Assembly (NCBI RefSeq): GCF_011075055.1
Contig: NW_025401211.1
Location: forward strand, 1-64,000
Direction of reading: 5' to 3'
Length of the DNA stretch: 64,000 bases
Source of the DNA: Mangifera indica
Taxonomy: Eukaryota > Streptophyta > Magnoliopsida > Sapindales > Anacardiaceae
Below the pieces are notes generated by a model that was not told the origin of the DNA, searched no databases, and was given only the letters and a program-made list of their open reading frames with translations. Each line of letters begins with the position of its first letter. Position 1 is the stretch's first letter. Both the position numbers and the translations under genes were made by a program. Positions 21,586-32,100 of the stretch are shown one piece after another.

Positions 21586-22276
21586 TTCTTTTAAGCATAA
21601 ATCATGTTAATTCTATACGTTGCACACTTATACAAGTAAAAGTTATTTGAATACCCTAACTCAAATTACTTTAAGTATGTAAAGTATGAAATTCTTACAT
21701 TTTCTTTGCTAATCAGGTGATTTAAGCCTATCCTCTTTCTTTTCTTCTTCCTAGCAACCTTAATCAACCAAAAACATAATCATCCATCAAAACTCTAAAC
21801 TTAACATCTCTTAAAATTTAAATTTTTTACCTTAGAACTTACTAGAATTGATAGATCTACACTTTTTATAACTATAGACTCTAGAAATTATGTGGTTTAG
21901 TTAGGCTTTTTTGGTGAATTTTTGTTTGAAGAAAAACTTTAGTGAAGTTATGGAGAATCCTTGGCCAAGGAAGAAAGAAAATGAATAGTTTTGTTGTTTT
22001 ATAAGCATTTTGGACTAATTTACCCTTAGCCTTCTCCAAAAATAACTATTTTATCCTTAGCCAATTACTAAAAACCCTTAGCACCATTATATAATTTCAA
22101 GTGTGCCATTCAATTTACATTCCCACTTTGTCTCTTAAATCCCCTTTGAAAATTTTTGCTCATTTAGTAGTTTTAAAGAATTCTTTTACAACTTCTTTTA
22201 AACAACTTATAAAATCAACTCTAGGGATAATTTTGAAAGTAGAGTTTACTAGCATACTTGAATCCAGGTGTTACAC
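21586..22276 (-). other. Right (5') part of the 17246-22276 element
   Basis: AT-rich and non-coding. On the minus strand it opens TGTAACACCTGGATT, an LTR-like start. No gene seen. Confidence 0.6.
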
Positions 22277-22990
22277 TTTCCAAGTTGCTTTTCTATTTTG
22301 TTCTTAAATTCTTTGAATTTATCAAAGCATTTAGACTTGTTTTTCATCAAAAACACATTGTCATGTCTACTAAAGTCATTAGTAAATGAGATGAAGTAGG
22401 TTTTCCCATATCTAGTATGCATTGTCATGGGCCTACATACATCATTGTGAATGATCCTTAATAGTTCAGTTACTTTTTCACTATGTCTAGTGAAGCATGT
22501 TTTGGCCATTCATCCTATAGGAACGATTCACATTCATCATATGATTGGAAGTCAATTGATTACAAGATTTTTTGTTCAAGAAGTCTTGATATACATTTTG
22601 ATCCTATGTGGCCTAGCCTACAATGCCACAATATATGATATTTGAATCATTCGGTTTTAATCATTTATATTTTGTACATTGAGAATTTCATTATCTCGTT
22701 TTAGATTATATAAACCATTATGCAATTCAGCTGTTCCATAGAAAATATTATTTAAGCTGATGGCTATAATACCACCAATAATAAAAAATGAATATCCATT
22801 ATTGTCCAAAACAAACTCAAAAACTAAGTTTCTAGAAACAGAAGGAACATAATAACAAAATTTTAATTTTAAAACTAGCCCAATGGGCAACCTAACACAT
22901 AGGTCAAACTCTCCTATGACAAGCAATCTACTCTAGCTTAATCGTTGTATATCGAACAAATATGAGAACCACATCATGTGTCTACAACCT
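22277..22990 (-). pseudogene. Copia-1 protease, pre-integrase and integrase N-terminal half, degenerate
   Basis: Minus strand. A protease-end/GAG-pre-integrase segment ('LKFCYYVPSVSRNLVFEFV', 'NIFYGTAELHNGLYNL', 22657-22926) is followed by 'CFTRHSEKVTELLRIIHND', 'YFISFTNDFSRH' and 'SKCFDKFKEFKNKIEKQLGK' (22280-22509), the start of the integrase core including its first catalytic Asp ('HNDV', usually HTDV). It stops exactly at the 17246-22276 insertion and resumes at 17245 with 'GKKIKIL'. Frameshifts and stops are present. Confidence 0.88.
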
Positions 22991-23059
22991 AAGATGAACA
23001 AGAAGAATAGCTTATCTTTGTGAGAAACATACTTGAAACAAAGGTTTCAACTGCCTTAT

Positions 23060-23660
23060 TTATCTTTTTCTCTAAAAAGGCTTTGCAATGTCTCCTCTAG
23101 TGACTTGTCTTACCACAATATAAGCAAACAACCTTTCTCTTCCTTACACCACTTGTAGGTTGAGTAGAATTATCAGGTTTCTTCACTTTAGGCTTGGGCT
23201 TCGCCTTAGCCTTGTCTTGCCTTACCTTTGCCCTTAGCCTTGACTTTTGATGCTTGGGTTTCAACTAGACGTATATAAGTTGAAGCTACCTTTCATACTT
23301 CTTGTTTAGCCTACCTGAACATATACAACAAATTCTCTAGGATTTTCTCCTTTTTGTTCAGGTTAAAATTCATAATGAAATTAACCCACAATTTAGGAAG
23401 GGATTCCAACACAAGGTCAATGGCAAGCTCATTATCCATGATGAAGCCAATCATCTTGACCATATGAGAGCCAACTTGTCCTCCCTTTGAGAGTTTGTAA
23501 TCAAACAACAAACTTGATACCTCATATCATTCAGCCATCACACGAGTACCATATAACTCTTGAAGGTGTGTAAGATTGGGTTGCACATCCATTTCCATAT
23601 GTTGTTTTTAAAGCTTAGGTGGTATGGAAGTCACTATGAGGCATTAAACTTCCTTAGAGT
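23060..23660 (-). pseudogene. Copia-1 gag with CCHC zinc knuckle, degenerate
   Basis: The minus-strand gag domain (UBN2 type) includes 'YKLSKGGQVGSHMVKMIGF', 'DLVLESLPKLWVNFIMNFN' and 'ILENLLYMFR' (23311-23511), a lysine-rich linker with KAKPKPK-type repeats, and a knuckle CLYCGKTSH-stop-RRHC at about 23090-23135. The W/aromatic codon of the knuckle has become TAG. Gag would form the virus-like particle. It sits upstream of protease in the expected order. Confidence 0.87.
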
Positions 23661-25678
23661 CATAAAGTTACTTACTCGTTAAAAGTATCCTTTTGCTTTT
23701 AGGTGGCATTAGGACCGAGCTTTAGGGGCAACAACCCCTTAAGGATATACAACCTCTTCTCCTAACACAACATAATCTGAAAATTTCCATACCAATTAAT
23801 AAAGTTGCTTCCAATGATTCTGATCTTTTTTTTTTTAGAATTGATTGATATGTTATGTTTGACATGGTGATTAAGTGATCTATAATTTATAGACAAAGAA
23901 TTAGTAATTTTATTGAATTAATTAATATTTATTTTAATTACGAATTTACTAATCAAAATGCTCCCACTATTTTCCTTAAGCCAATAGCCCTCACTATTAA
24001 ACTTAGAAAGTTTCGGTGAACTTCTTAGTAGACAGAGACCTTATTACATTAATTCTCCCTTTTGTTTTGGCGAACAAGTTCGAATTAATTGAATGGGTAA
24101 ATTTCAAATTAATCATCAAAAGCTTATAATCTCATGTCTTATGTTACCCCAACAAATCATACGACTTCAAATGTGACTCTCGGTATCAGTAACGTGGATA
24201 CTATATATGTCCTTGCATCGATAAATGCATTCCCTAGTCATGCCTCGAACATACTTTACCTTCGCTTTGGCGAACAAGCAAAGTACATTAGTTAAGTTGG
24301 ACCCAACATGATCATTACCTAATTTTTCATCTGGTAGAAGTGTACTCTTTGCTAAAGCAAAGAAGGTTCTAACAAACAGGGCTTAATTAGGGCATCATGT
24401 TAGAAGGCATCAGTTAAATTTAGACTTAATATTTAAGTTGAGGATTCTATTATTTAGCTCATCAGGTTTTAGGTTGCATGTTAGGTGATATTTGCAAAAT
24501 AAAACCTACACATACATTTTACAACATAAAATAAAAATGTGCTAGCATATAATCGTAACTAATGTCAAACCCTCCGAGGTAAGAGGTGTTTGACTGGTCA
24601 ACCTAAGTGAATCTTCATCTTTGAGTCTTCACACTTGTTTTTTTATCTCCAGTTTTCAATTATTATATAACTTTATTTCCTAGTTACAAATTTCTAAGAA
24701 TACAAAAGCAACCTAAACTAAAAGAAGAAAGGGCATAAAGGTAAGGCGCGTAAGCCCTATTTTAAAGATTACAACTCAAAAATGAAACAAAGAAATTAAA
24801 ACATCCATAATGGTTTTTTGGCTGTGTACTAAGTACCATGTATACATACACCCATACAAGTGCATTTTAATTATTGTTATCTCAAGTGTTAAATTACTTT
24901 TGATCCTTGAAGTTTTACAAAATTAAAATTCAACCCTTAAAGCTCAAGAAAATTCCAATTCGATCCAAATTCAACAAACTAGGATGAAATCAAAAATTTC
25001 TACTTTGTCGGGCATGCAGATGTGTTGTCCAGTTATGCATTTGGAATTCAATAAAATTCCAAAATACTACTTGGCTAAAGTCATGACTTGGGCCTGATTG
25101 AAGTTTAACCAGGGTGGATGCATAAGAAGGCACGATTGGACCAAAATTGGTCTAACCATGCCATACACTAAAGTGCAAGACTGGACCAAATTGGTCCAAC
25201 TATGCCCTTGTTTGGTGCCTTTCACCAAGAGACAGTCATAACTAGACCAAAATTGGTCTAACCGTGCCCTTCTTATAGTGCATGGCCATATGACTCAACA
25301 TCTCCATGCATGGTTTGGAATATGTCATAAAAACCAGAAAACTCCACCCTTAGCAAGCTAGTCACCAAGGTGAGGAAATACAACACGTAAACCATACTCA
25401 CACGGATAGTACCCCCAGATCATGCAATCATAAAGATTCAAAGGTGATTTCGCTTAATAACATAAAACTTATGACTTTCAACCAAAATTTAGAAATCATA
25501 CTCAACAGTTTAACATAGTTTACATTGTACATGATATTCAACAGATTGTGTAACAAAATAATTGCAAATCATCTTTAGTTATTTTACTCTTGATTAATCT
25601 GATTACATGCATTCAACATATAAAACTAATCAAAACAATTTAGAAGGTATATATTTTCATGTAAATATGTTAAACGAT
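23661..25678 (-). other. Copia-1 leader and degraded sequence between gag and primer site
   Basis: About 2 kb with no supported coding sequence. This is long for a copia leader, so it may hold further degraded gag or an unrecognised insertion. It contains a T-run at about 23828 and three near-palindromes of the type GACCAAAATTGGTC (25138-25153, 25182-25198, 25243-25260). Confidence 0.5.
25138..25260. repeat. Three near-palindromic GGACCAAAATTGGTC repeats
   Basis: GGACCAAAATTGGTCT (25138-25153), TGGACCAAATTGGTCCA (25182-25198) and TAGACCAAAATTGGTCTA (25243-25260) occur within 125 bp, each followed by a variant of 'AACCATGCC' or 'AACTATGCCC'. They look like a short diverged tandem repeat in the copia leader. 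Confidence 0.7.
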
Positions 25679-25691
25679 GGCTCTGATACCA
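25679..25691 (-). promoter_or_regulatory. Copia-1 primer binding site
   Basis: The complement reads TGGTATCAGAGCC, a perfect match to the usual plant tRNA-Met-complementary primer site. It lies just inside the 5' LTR and sets the element on the minus strand. Confidence 0.88.
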
Positions 25692-25692
25692 C

Positions 25693-26184
25693 TATAAAGC
25701 TTTCAGAGTGCCGATAATTGGCAGTATAACATAATTCAAAAAATTTTAAAATAAGAAATCGAAAAATCCTAACCAAGATACCTGTTTTAGAACATATAAT
25801 CATGAACATGCAAAACACTAATAAGGTGTTTTGGTTTATAACTACATTGGTGGCTTCTCTAAATCTTTACGTGGTTTGAGATTGAATGCTATCTAACCCT
25901 CGAGAGGTGAAGCATGAACATGTAAAAGGCAATCTAGGTAAAAGGTCGTTAAGGCTTCTTTATTGGATTATTTATGTTCAAAAGAAGTGTAGAAAAAATA
26001 GAAAACCTATAGCTAGGGTTTTACTATGTAAGTGTTATTTTTCTTTATTGTAACTCTGATGCATGCTTTTATATAAGCAAGTGTTTGAGTGCAGTAAGGA
26101 TTTCATCCAAACTTGACACCCTCAACACACATGCATAGCTAGCTTGTAAACTCGCATAGTCGACATGTTTCAAACCATGCACAA
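25693..26184 (-). mobile_element. Copia-1 5' LTR, truncated at the tandem array
   Basis: Matches parts of the copia-2 LTR (7040-7200) and the copia-1 3' LTR (8965-9290). Homology stops after 'TTTCAAACCATGCACAAG' at about 26184, which corresponds to about 9285 in the 3' LTR. Roughly 1.15 kb of the LTR's 5' part is therefore missing, replaced by the tandem array. Confidence 0.78.
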
Positions 26185-26389
26185 GGGTTTTGCTATATTT
26201 AATTTATTATTATATGGAAGTTATTTGTTGCAGGAATGCTTTATCCAGATACTATCAAGAAAAGTTCGTGCAATATTGAAATTTTCGCCTGCAATAATCA
26301 ATGCATTTTTAGACATCGTTTACGTGCAGAAAAATGAGTGGAGATGGAAATTGGTTACCTCTATAAAGGATTACGCATTTTTGTTTTAG
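26185..26389 (+). pseudogene. L-module reading frame, first copy, 5'-truncated
   Basis: Starts inside the L centre at the LTR junction. It reads 'GFAIFNLLLYGSYLLQECF', then 'FLDIVYVQKNEWRWKLVTS', and stops at a TAG near 26389 where other copies have CAG (Gln). The equivalent of the array-wide TAG is TAC (Tyr) here. The upstream part seen in other copies is missing. Function unknown. Confidence 0.45.
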
Positions 26390-27023
26390 CTTAAACATAT
26401 AGCTGTAAATAACATAAATTTGGAACGTAAAATGTTAAGTGTGATTGATGCAGTCCTTATGTAGTATCTTACTTTTGCAATTCAAGCTGTTATGGTGTTA
26501 AATTGGTATGATTTTGGTCAGGATATAAATTCTATTTTAAGTGGGTCTCTTGGTCAGGACAAAACCCCAGCTGTAGCAGCAGTTTGTTTCTATCCTATGT
26601 CTATAAATTGCGTCTCTTAGAAGAAGAAACTCTGAGAGTAAACCGACGCCTCTTCTTATGAAGTTCATTATAAACCCATAAATTTATGGCCTCTATTATC
26701 ATGTAATTCTGTATCATGGTTTCGTCTAAATATTGTATTTCTTGTGTGTGTATTCTTGTATGAGTAAAGATAATATTACAAATTTTGAAAATTATTTGCA
26801 TTAGTTTTTCACCTGATTTAATTACAAATTATGTTTTAAGTGGGTACCTTGGTCAGGACAAAACCCCAGCAGTAGCAGTAGTCACTAGCAGTAGCACTTT
26901 CTTTCTATCTTACATCTATAAATTGCATCTCTTAGAAGAAGAAAAGTAAACTGACGCCTCTTCTTATGAAGTCCATCGTAAACCCATAAATTTATAGCCT
27001 CTATTTTCATATAATCTTGTATA

Positions 27024-27440
27024 GTGGTTTGGCGAGTGTTGTCCATTGGATTTCTAATATCTGATTGGATTGTTTTTCCCATTTTTCTCAAGTCACTTGA
27101 CACCATTAACGGCAAAAAGAATTGGGGTTTTGCTATATTTAATTTATTATTATATGGAAGTTATTTGTTGCAAGAATGCTTTATCCAGATACCATCAAGA
27201 ACAATTTGTGCAATATTGAAATTTTTGCCTGCAATAATTAATGCATTTTTAGACATCGTTTACGCGCATAAAAATGAGTGGAGATGGAAATTGGTTACCT
27301 TTATAAGGGATTACGCATTTCTATTTCAGCTTAAACATGTAGCTGTAAATAACATAAATTTGGAGCGTAAAATGTTAAATGTGATTGATACAGTATCTTA
27401 CTTTTGCAATTCAAGCTATTATGGTGTTAAATTGGTATGA
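27024..27440 (+). pseudogene. L-module reading frame, second copy (138 codons)
   Basis: Open across the position of the array-wide nonsense codon ('FLDIVYAHKNEWRWKL'). It loses the frame near 27392 through a short deletion of the 'ATCCTTATGCAG' segment present in other copies, and so ends early. Hydrophobic segments are as in 28597-29136. Not recognised as a known family. Confidence 0.45.
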
Positions 27441-28596
27441 TTTTGGTCAGAACATAAATTCTGCTTTAAGTGGGTCCCTTGGTCAAGACAAAATCCCAGT
27501 AGCAACAGCAGCAGTTTGTTTATATCTTGTGTCTATAAATTGCGTCTCTTAGAAGAAGAAACTCTGAGAGTAAACTGACGCCTCTTCTTATGAAGTTCAT
27601 CATAAACCCAAAAATTTATGGCTTCTATTATCATGTAACCCTGTACCGTGGTTTCGTCTAAATATTGTATTTTTTGTGTGTGTATTCTCTGCATTGTGTG
27701 AGTACAGATAATATTAAAAATTTTGGAAATTATTTCTATTACATTTTCACCTGATTTAATTACAAATTCTGTTTTAAGTGGGTCTCTCGTTTACGACAAA
27801 ATCTCAGTAGCAGGAGTAGTCACCAACAGTAGCAGTTTCTTTCTTTCTTACGTCTATAAATTGCGTCGTTTAAAAGAAGAAACTCTGAGAGTAAACCGAC
27901 GCCTCTTCTTATGAAGTTCATCATAAACCCATAAAGTTATTGCCTTTATTATCATGTAATCCTGTACCGTGATTTCGTCTAAATATTGTATTTTTTGTGT
28001 GTGTATTCTCTGCATTGTGTGAGTAAAGATAATATTAAAAATTTTGAAAATTATTTGCATTAGTTTTTCACCTTATTTAATTACAAATTCTGTTTTAAGT
28101 GAGTCTCTTGGTTAGGACAAAATTCAGTAACAGTAGTAGCAGTTTATTTTTATCTTACGTCTATAAATTGCATCTCTTAGAAGAAAAAACTCTGAGAGTA
28201 AACCGATGCCTCTTCTTATGATGTTCATCATAAACCCATAAATTTATGGCCTTCATTATCATGTAATTTTGTACTGTGGCTTCGTCTAGATATTGTATTT
28301 CTTGTATATGTATTCTCTGTATTGTGTGAGTAAAGATAATATTAAAAATTTTGGAAATTATTTGCATTAGTTTTTCACCTGATTTAATTACAAATTCTGT
28401 TTTAAGCGGGTACCTTGATCAAGACAAAATGCCAGTAGCAGCAGTAGTCACCAGCAGTAGCAGTTTCTTTCTATCTTACGTCTATAAGTTGTGTCTCTTA
28501 GAAGAAGAAACTCTAAAAGTAAACTGACGCCTCTTCTTATGAAGTCTATCATAAACCCATAAATTTATAGCCTCTATTTTCATATAATCTTGTACC

Positions 28597-29136
28597 GTGG
28601 TTTGGCGAGTGTTGTCCAGTGGATCTCTAATATCTGATTCGATTGTTTTTCTCATTTTTCTCAAGTCACTTGACACCATTAACGGCAAAAAGAATTGGGG
28701 TTTTGCTATATTTAATTTATTATTATTTGAAAGTTATTTGTTGCAAAAATGCTTTATCCAGATACCATCAAGAACAGTTCGTGCAATATTGAAATTTTTG
28801 CCTGCAATAATTAATGCATTTTTAGACATCATTTACGCACAGAAAAATGAGTGGAGATGGAAATTGGTCACCTCTATAAGGGATTACGCATTTCTGATTC
28901 AGCTTAAACATGTAGCTGTAAATAACATAAATTTGGAGCGTAAAATATTAAATGTGATTGATGCAATCCTTATGCAGTATCTTACTTTTGCAATTCAAGC
29001 TATTATGGTGTTAAAATGGTATGATTTTGGTCAGGACATAAATTCTGTTTTAAGTGGGTCCCTTGGTCAAGACAAAATCCCAGTAGCAGCAGCAGTAGTT
29101 TGTTTCTATCCTGCGTCTATAAATTACGTCTCTTAG
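28597..29136 (+). CDS. Longest intact L-module reading frame, 179 codons, unknown protein
   Basis: I do not recognise this protein. The frame runs uninterrupted from GTG/ATG-like context in the L centre to a TAG in the shared flank. It has about four hydrophobic stretches: 'SIVFLIFLKSL' (residues about 15-25), 'FAIFNLLLFESYLL' (36-49), 'ILKFLPAIINAFLDIIYA' (63-80) and 'LTFAIQAIMVLKWY' (about 133-146). A charged middle contains 'KNEWRWKLVTSIRDY' and 'NNINLERKILNVIDA'. It could be the C-terminal part of a membrane protein gene captured into the repeat. It lacks a clear start codon context, promoter or introns, and expression is unknown. In all later L copies checked the same frame is broken by TAG. 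Equally it may be a satellite ORF with no function. Confidence 0.35.
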   Translation: MVWRVLSSGSLISDSIVFLIFLKSLDTINGKKNWGFAIFNLLLFESYLLQKCFIQIPSRTVRAILKFLPAIINAFLDIIYAQKNEWRWKLVTSIRDYAFLIQLKHVAVNNINLERKILNVIDAILMQYLTFAIQAIMVLKWYDFGQDINSVLSGSLGQDKIPVAAAVVCFYPASINYVS

Positions 29137-32100
29137 AAGAAGAAACTCTGAGAGTAAATCGACGCCTCTTCTTATGATGTTCATCATAAACCCAGAAATT
29201 TATGGCCTCTATTTTCATATAATCTTGTACCGTGGTTTGGCGAGTGTTGTCCAGTGGATCTCTAATATTTGATTGGATTGTTTTTCTCATTTTTCTCAAG
29301 TTACTTGACACCATTAGCGGCAAAAAGAATTGGGGTTTTTCTATATTTAATTTATTATTATTTGAAAGTTATTTGTTGCAAGAATGCTTTATCCGGATAC
29401 CATCAAGAACAATTCGTGCAATATTGAAATTTTTGTCTGCAATAATCAATGCGTTTTTAGCCATAGTTTAGTTGTAGAAAAATGAACAGAGATGCAAATT
29501 GTTTACCTCTATAAGGGATTTCGCATTTCAGTTTTAGCTTAAACATGTAGCTGTAAATAACATAAATTTGGAACGTAGAATGTTAAATGTGATTGAGGCA
29601 ATCCTTATGCAGTGTCTTACTTTTGTAATTCAAGCTATTATGGTGCTAAATTGCTATGATTTTTGTTAGAACATAAATTCTGTTTTAAGTGGGTCTTTTG
29701 GTCATAACAAAATCCCAGTAGCAATAGCAGCAGTTTGTTTATATCTTGCGTCTATAAATTGCGTCTCTTAGAAGAAGAAACTCTGAGACTAAACCGACGC
29801 CTCTTCTTATGAAGTTTATCATAAATCCATAAATTTATGGCCTCTATTATCATGTAATCCTGTACCGTGATTTCGTCTAAATATTGTATTTTTTGTGTGT
29901 GTATTCTCTGCATTGTGTGAGTAAAGATAATATTAAAAATTTTGGAAATTATTTGCATTAGTTTTTCACCTGATTTAATTACAAATTCTGTTTTAAGTGA
30001 GTCTCTTGGTTACGACAAAATCTCAGTAGCAGGAGTAGCAGCAGTAGCAGTTTGTTTTTATCTTACGTCTATAAATTGCGTCTCTTAGAAGAAGAAACTG
30101 TGAGAGTAAACCGACGCCTCTTCTTATGAATTTCATCATAAACCCATAAATTTATGGCCTCTATTATCATATAATCTTGTACCGTGATTTGCCGAGTGTT
30201 GTCCATCGGATTTCTAATATCTGATTGGGTTGTTTTCCTCATTTTTCTTAAGTCACTTGACACCATTAGCGGCAAAAAGAATTGGCGTTTTGCTATATTT
30301 AATTTATTATTATTTGGAAGTTATTTGTTGCAAGAATGCTTTATCCAGATACCATCAAGAACAATTCGTGCAATATTGAAATTTTTGCCTGCAATAATCA
30401 TTGCGTTATTAGCCATAGTTTAGTTGTAGAAAAATGAATGGAGATGAAAAATGGTTACCTCTATAAGGGATTACGCATTTCTGTGTCAGCTTAAACATGT
30501 AGCTGTAAATAACATAAATTTGGAACGTAGAATGTTAAATGTGATTGATGTAATCCTTATGCAGTGTCTTACTTTTGTAATTCAAGCTATTATGGTGCTA
30601 AATTGGTATGATTTTGGTCATAACATAAATTCTGTTTTACGTGGGTCCCTTGGTCAGGACAAAATCCCAATAGCAGCTACAGCAGTTTGTTTTTATCTTG
30701 CGTATATAATTTGCATCTCTTAGAAGAAGAAACTCTGAGAGTAAACATACGCCTCTTCTTATGAAGTTCATCATAAACCAATAAATTTATGTCCTCTATT
30801 ATCATGTAACCCTGTACAGTGGTTTCGTCTAAATATTGTATTTTTTGTGTGTGTATTCTCTGCATTGTGTGAGTAAAGATAATATTAAAAATTTTAGAAA
30901 TTATTTCTATTACATTTTCACCTGATTTAATTGCAAATTCTGTTTTAAGTGGGTCTCTCGTTTATGACAAAATCTCAGTAGCAGGAGTAGTCACCGGCAG
31001 TAGCAGTATGTTTCTGTCTTACGTCTATAAATTGCGTCTTTTAGAAGAAGAAACTCTGAGAGTAAACCGACGCCTTTTCTTATGAATTCCATCGTAAACC
31101 CATAAATTTATAACATTTATTATCATATAATCTTGTACCGTGGTTTGTCGAGTGTTGTCCATCGGATTTCTAATATCTGATTGGATTGTTTTCCTCATTT
31201 TTCTGAAGTCACTTGACACCATTAGCGGCAAAAAGAATTGGCATTTTGTTATATTTAATTTATTATTATTTGGAAGTTATTTGTTGCAAGAATGCTTTAT
31301 CCAGATACCATCAAGAATAGTTCGTGCAATATTGAAATTTTTGCCTACAATAATCAATGCGTTTTTAGCCATAGTTTAGTTGCAGAAAAATGAACGAAGA
31401 TGCAAATTGTTTACCTCTATAAGGGATTTCGCATTTCGGTTTTAGCTTAAACATGTAGCTGTAACTAACATAAATTTGGACCGTAGAATGTTAAATGTGA
31501 TTGATGCAATCCTTATGCAGTGTCTTACTTTTGTAATTCAAGCTATTATGGTGCTAAATTGGTATGATTTTGGTCAGAACATAAATTCTGTTTTAAGTGG
31601 GTCCCTTGGTTAGGACAAAATCCTAATTGTAAGAGCAGCAGTTTGTTTCTATCTTGCGTCTATAAATTACGTCTCTTAGAAGAAGAAACTCTGAGAGTAA
31701 ACCGACGCCTCTTCTTATGAAGTTCATCATAAACCCATAAATTTATGGCCTCTATTATCATGTAATCCTGTACCGTGATTTCGTCTAAATATTGTATTTT
31801 TTTTGTGTGTATTCTCTGCATTGTGTGAGTAAAGATAATATTAAAAATTTTGGAAATTATTTGCATTAGTTTTTCACCTAATTTAATTACAAATTCTGTT
31901 TTAAGTGAGTATCTTGGTTATGACAAAATCTCAGTAACAAGAGTAGCAGCAATAGCAGTTTATTTTTATCTTACGTCTATAAATTGCGTCTCTTAGAAGA
32001 AGAAACTCTGAGTGTAAACCGACGCCTCTTCTTATGAATTAAATCATAAACCCATAAATTTATGACCTCTATTATCATATAATCTTGTACTGTGATTTGC

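Larger units (their letters stand above)
17246..22276 (-). mobile_element. LTR-like element inserted in copia-1 integrase (probable large solo LTR or non-autonomous LTR element)
   Basis: The copia-1 integrase is cut between 'QLGK' (22280) and 'GKKIKIL' (17245). The inserted DNA starts TGTAAC and ends GTTACA(C). TTTCC flanks it at 17241-17245 and 22277-22281, a likely 5-bp TSD with one extra C at the right border. Without the nested gypsy-2 and MITE it is about 2.24 kb and has no recognisable coding sequence. Minus orientation is inferred from the TGTAACACC start typical of plant LTRs. A long solo LTR is the best reading; a terminal-repeat DNA element is less likely. Confidence 0.65.
26185..29126 (+). 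repeat. Left edge of the array: irregular, most diverged modules
   Basis: Order: truncated L, S, L, S, S, S, L. These copies differ most from the array consensus. They keep GAC-ATC-(GTT/ATT)-TAC at the place where later L modules have GCC-ATA-GTT-TAG, and several read AACGGCAAAAAG where later copies have AGCGGC or AGTGGC. Diverged edges are usual for satellites homogenised by unequal exchange. Confidence 0.85.
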
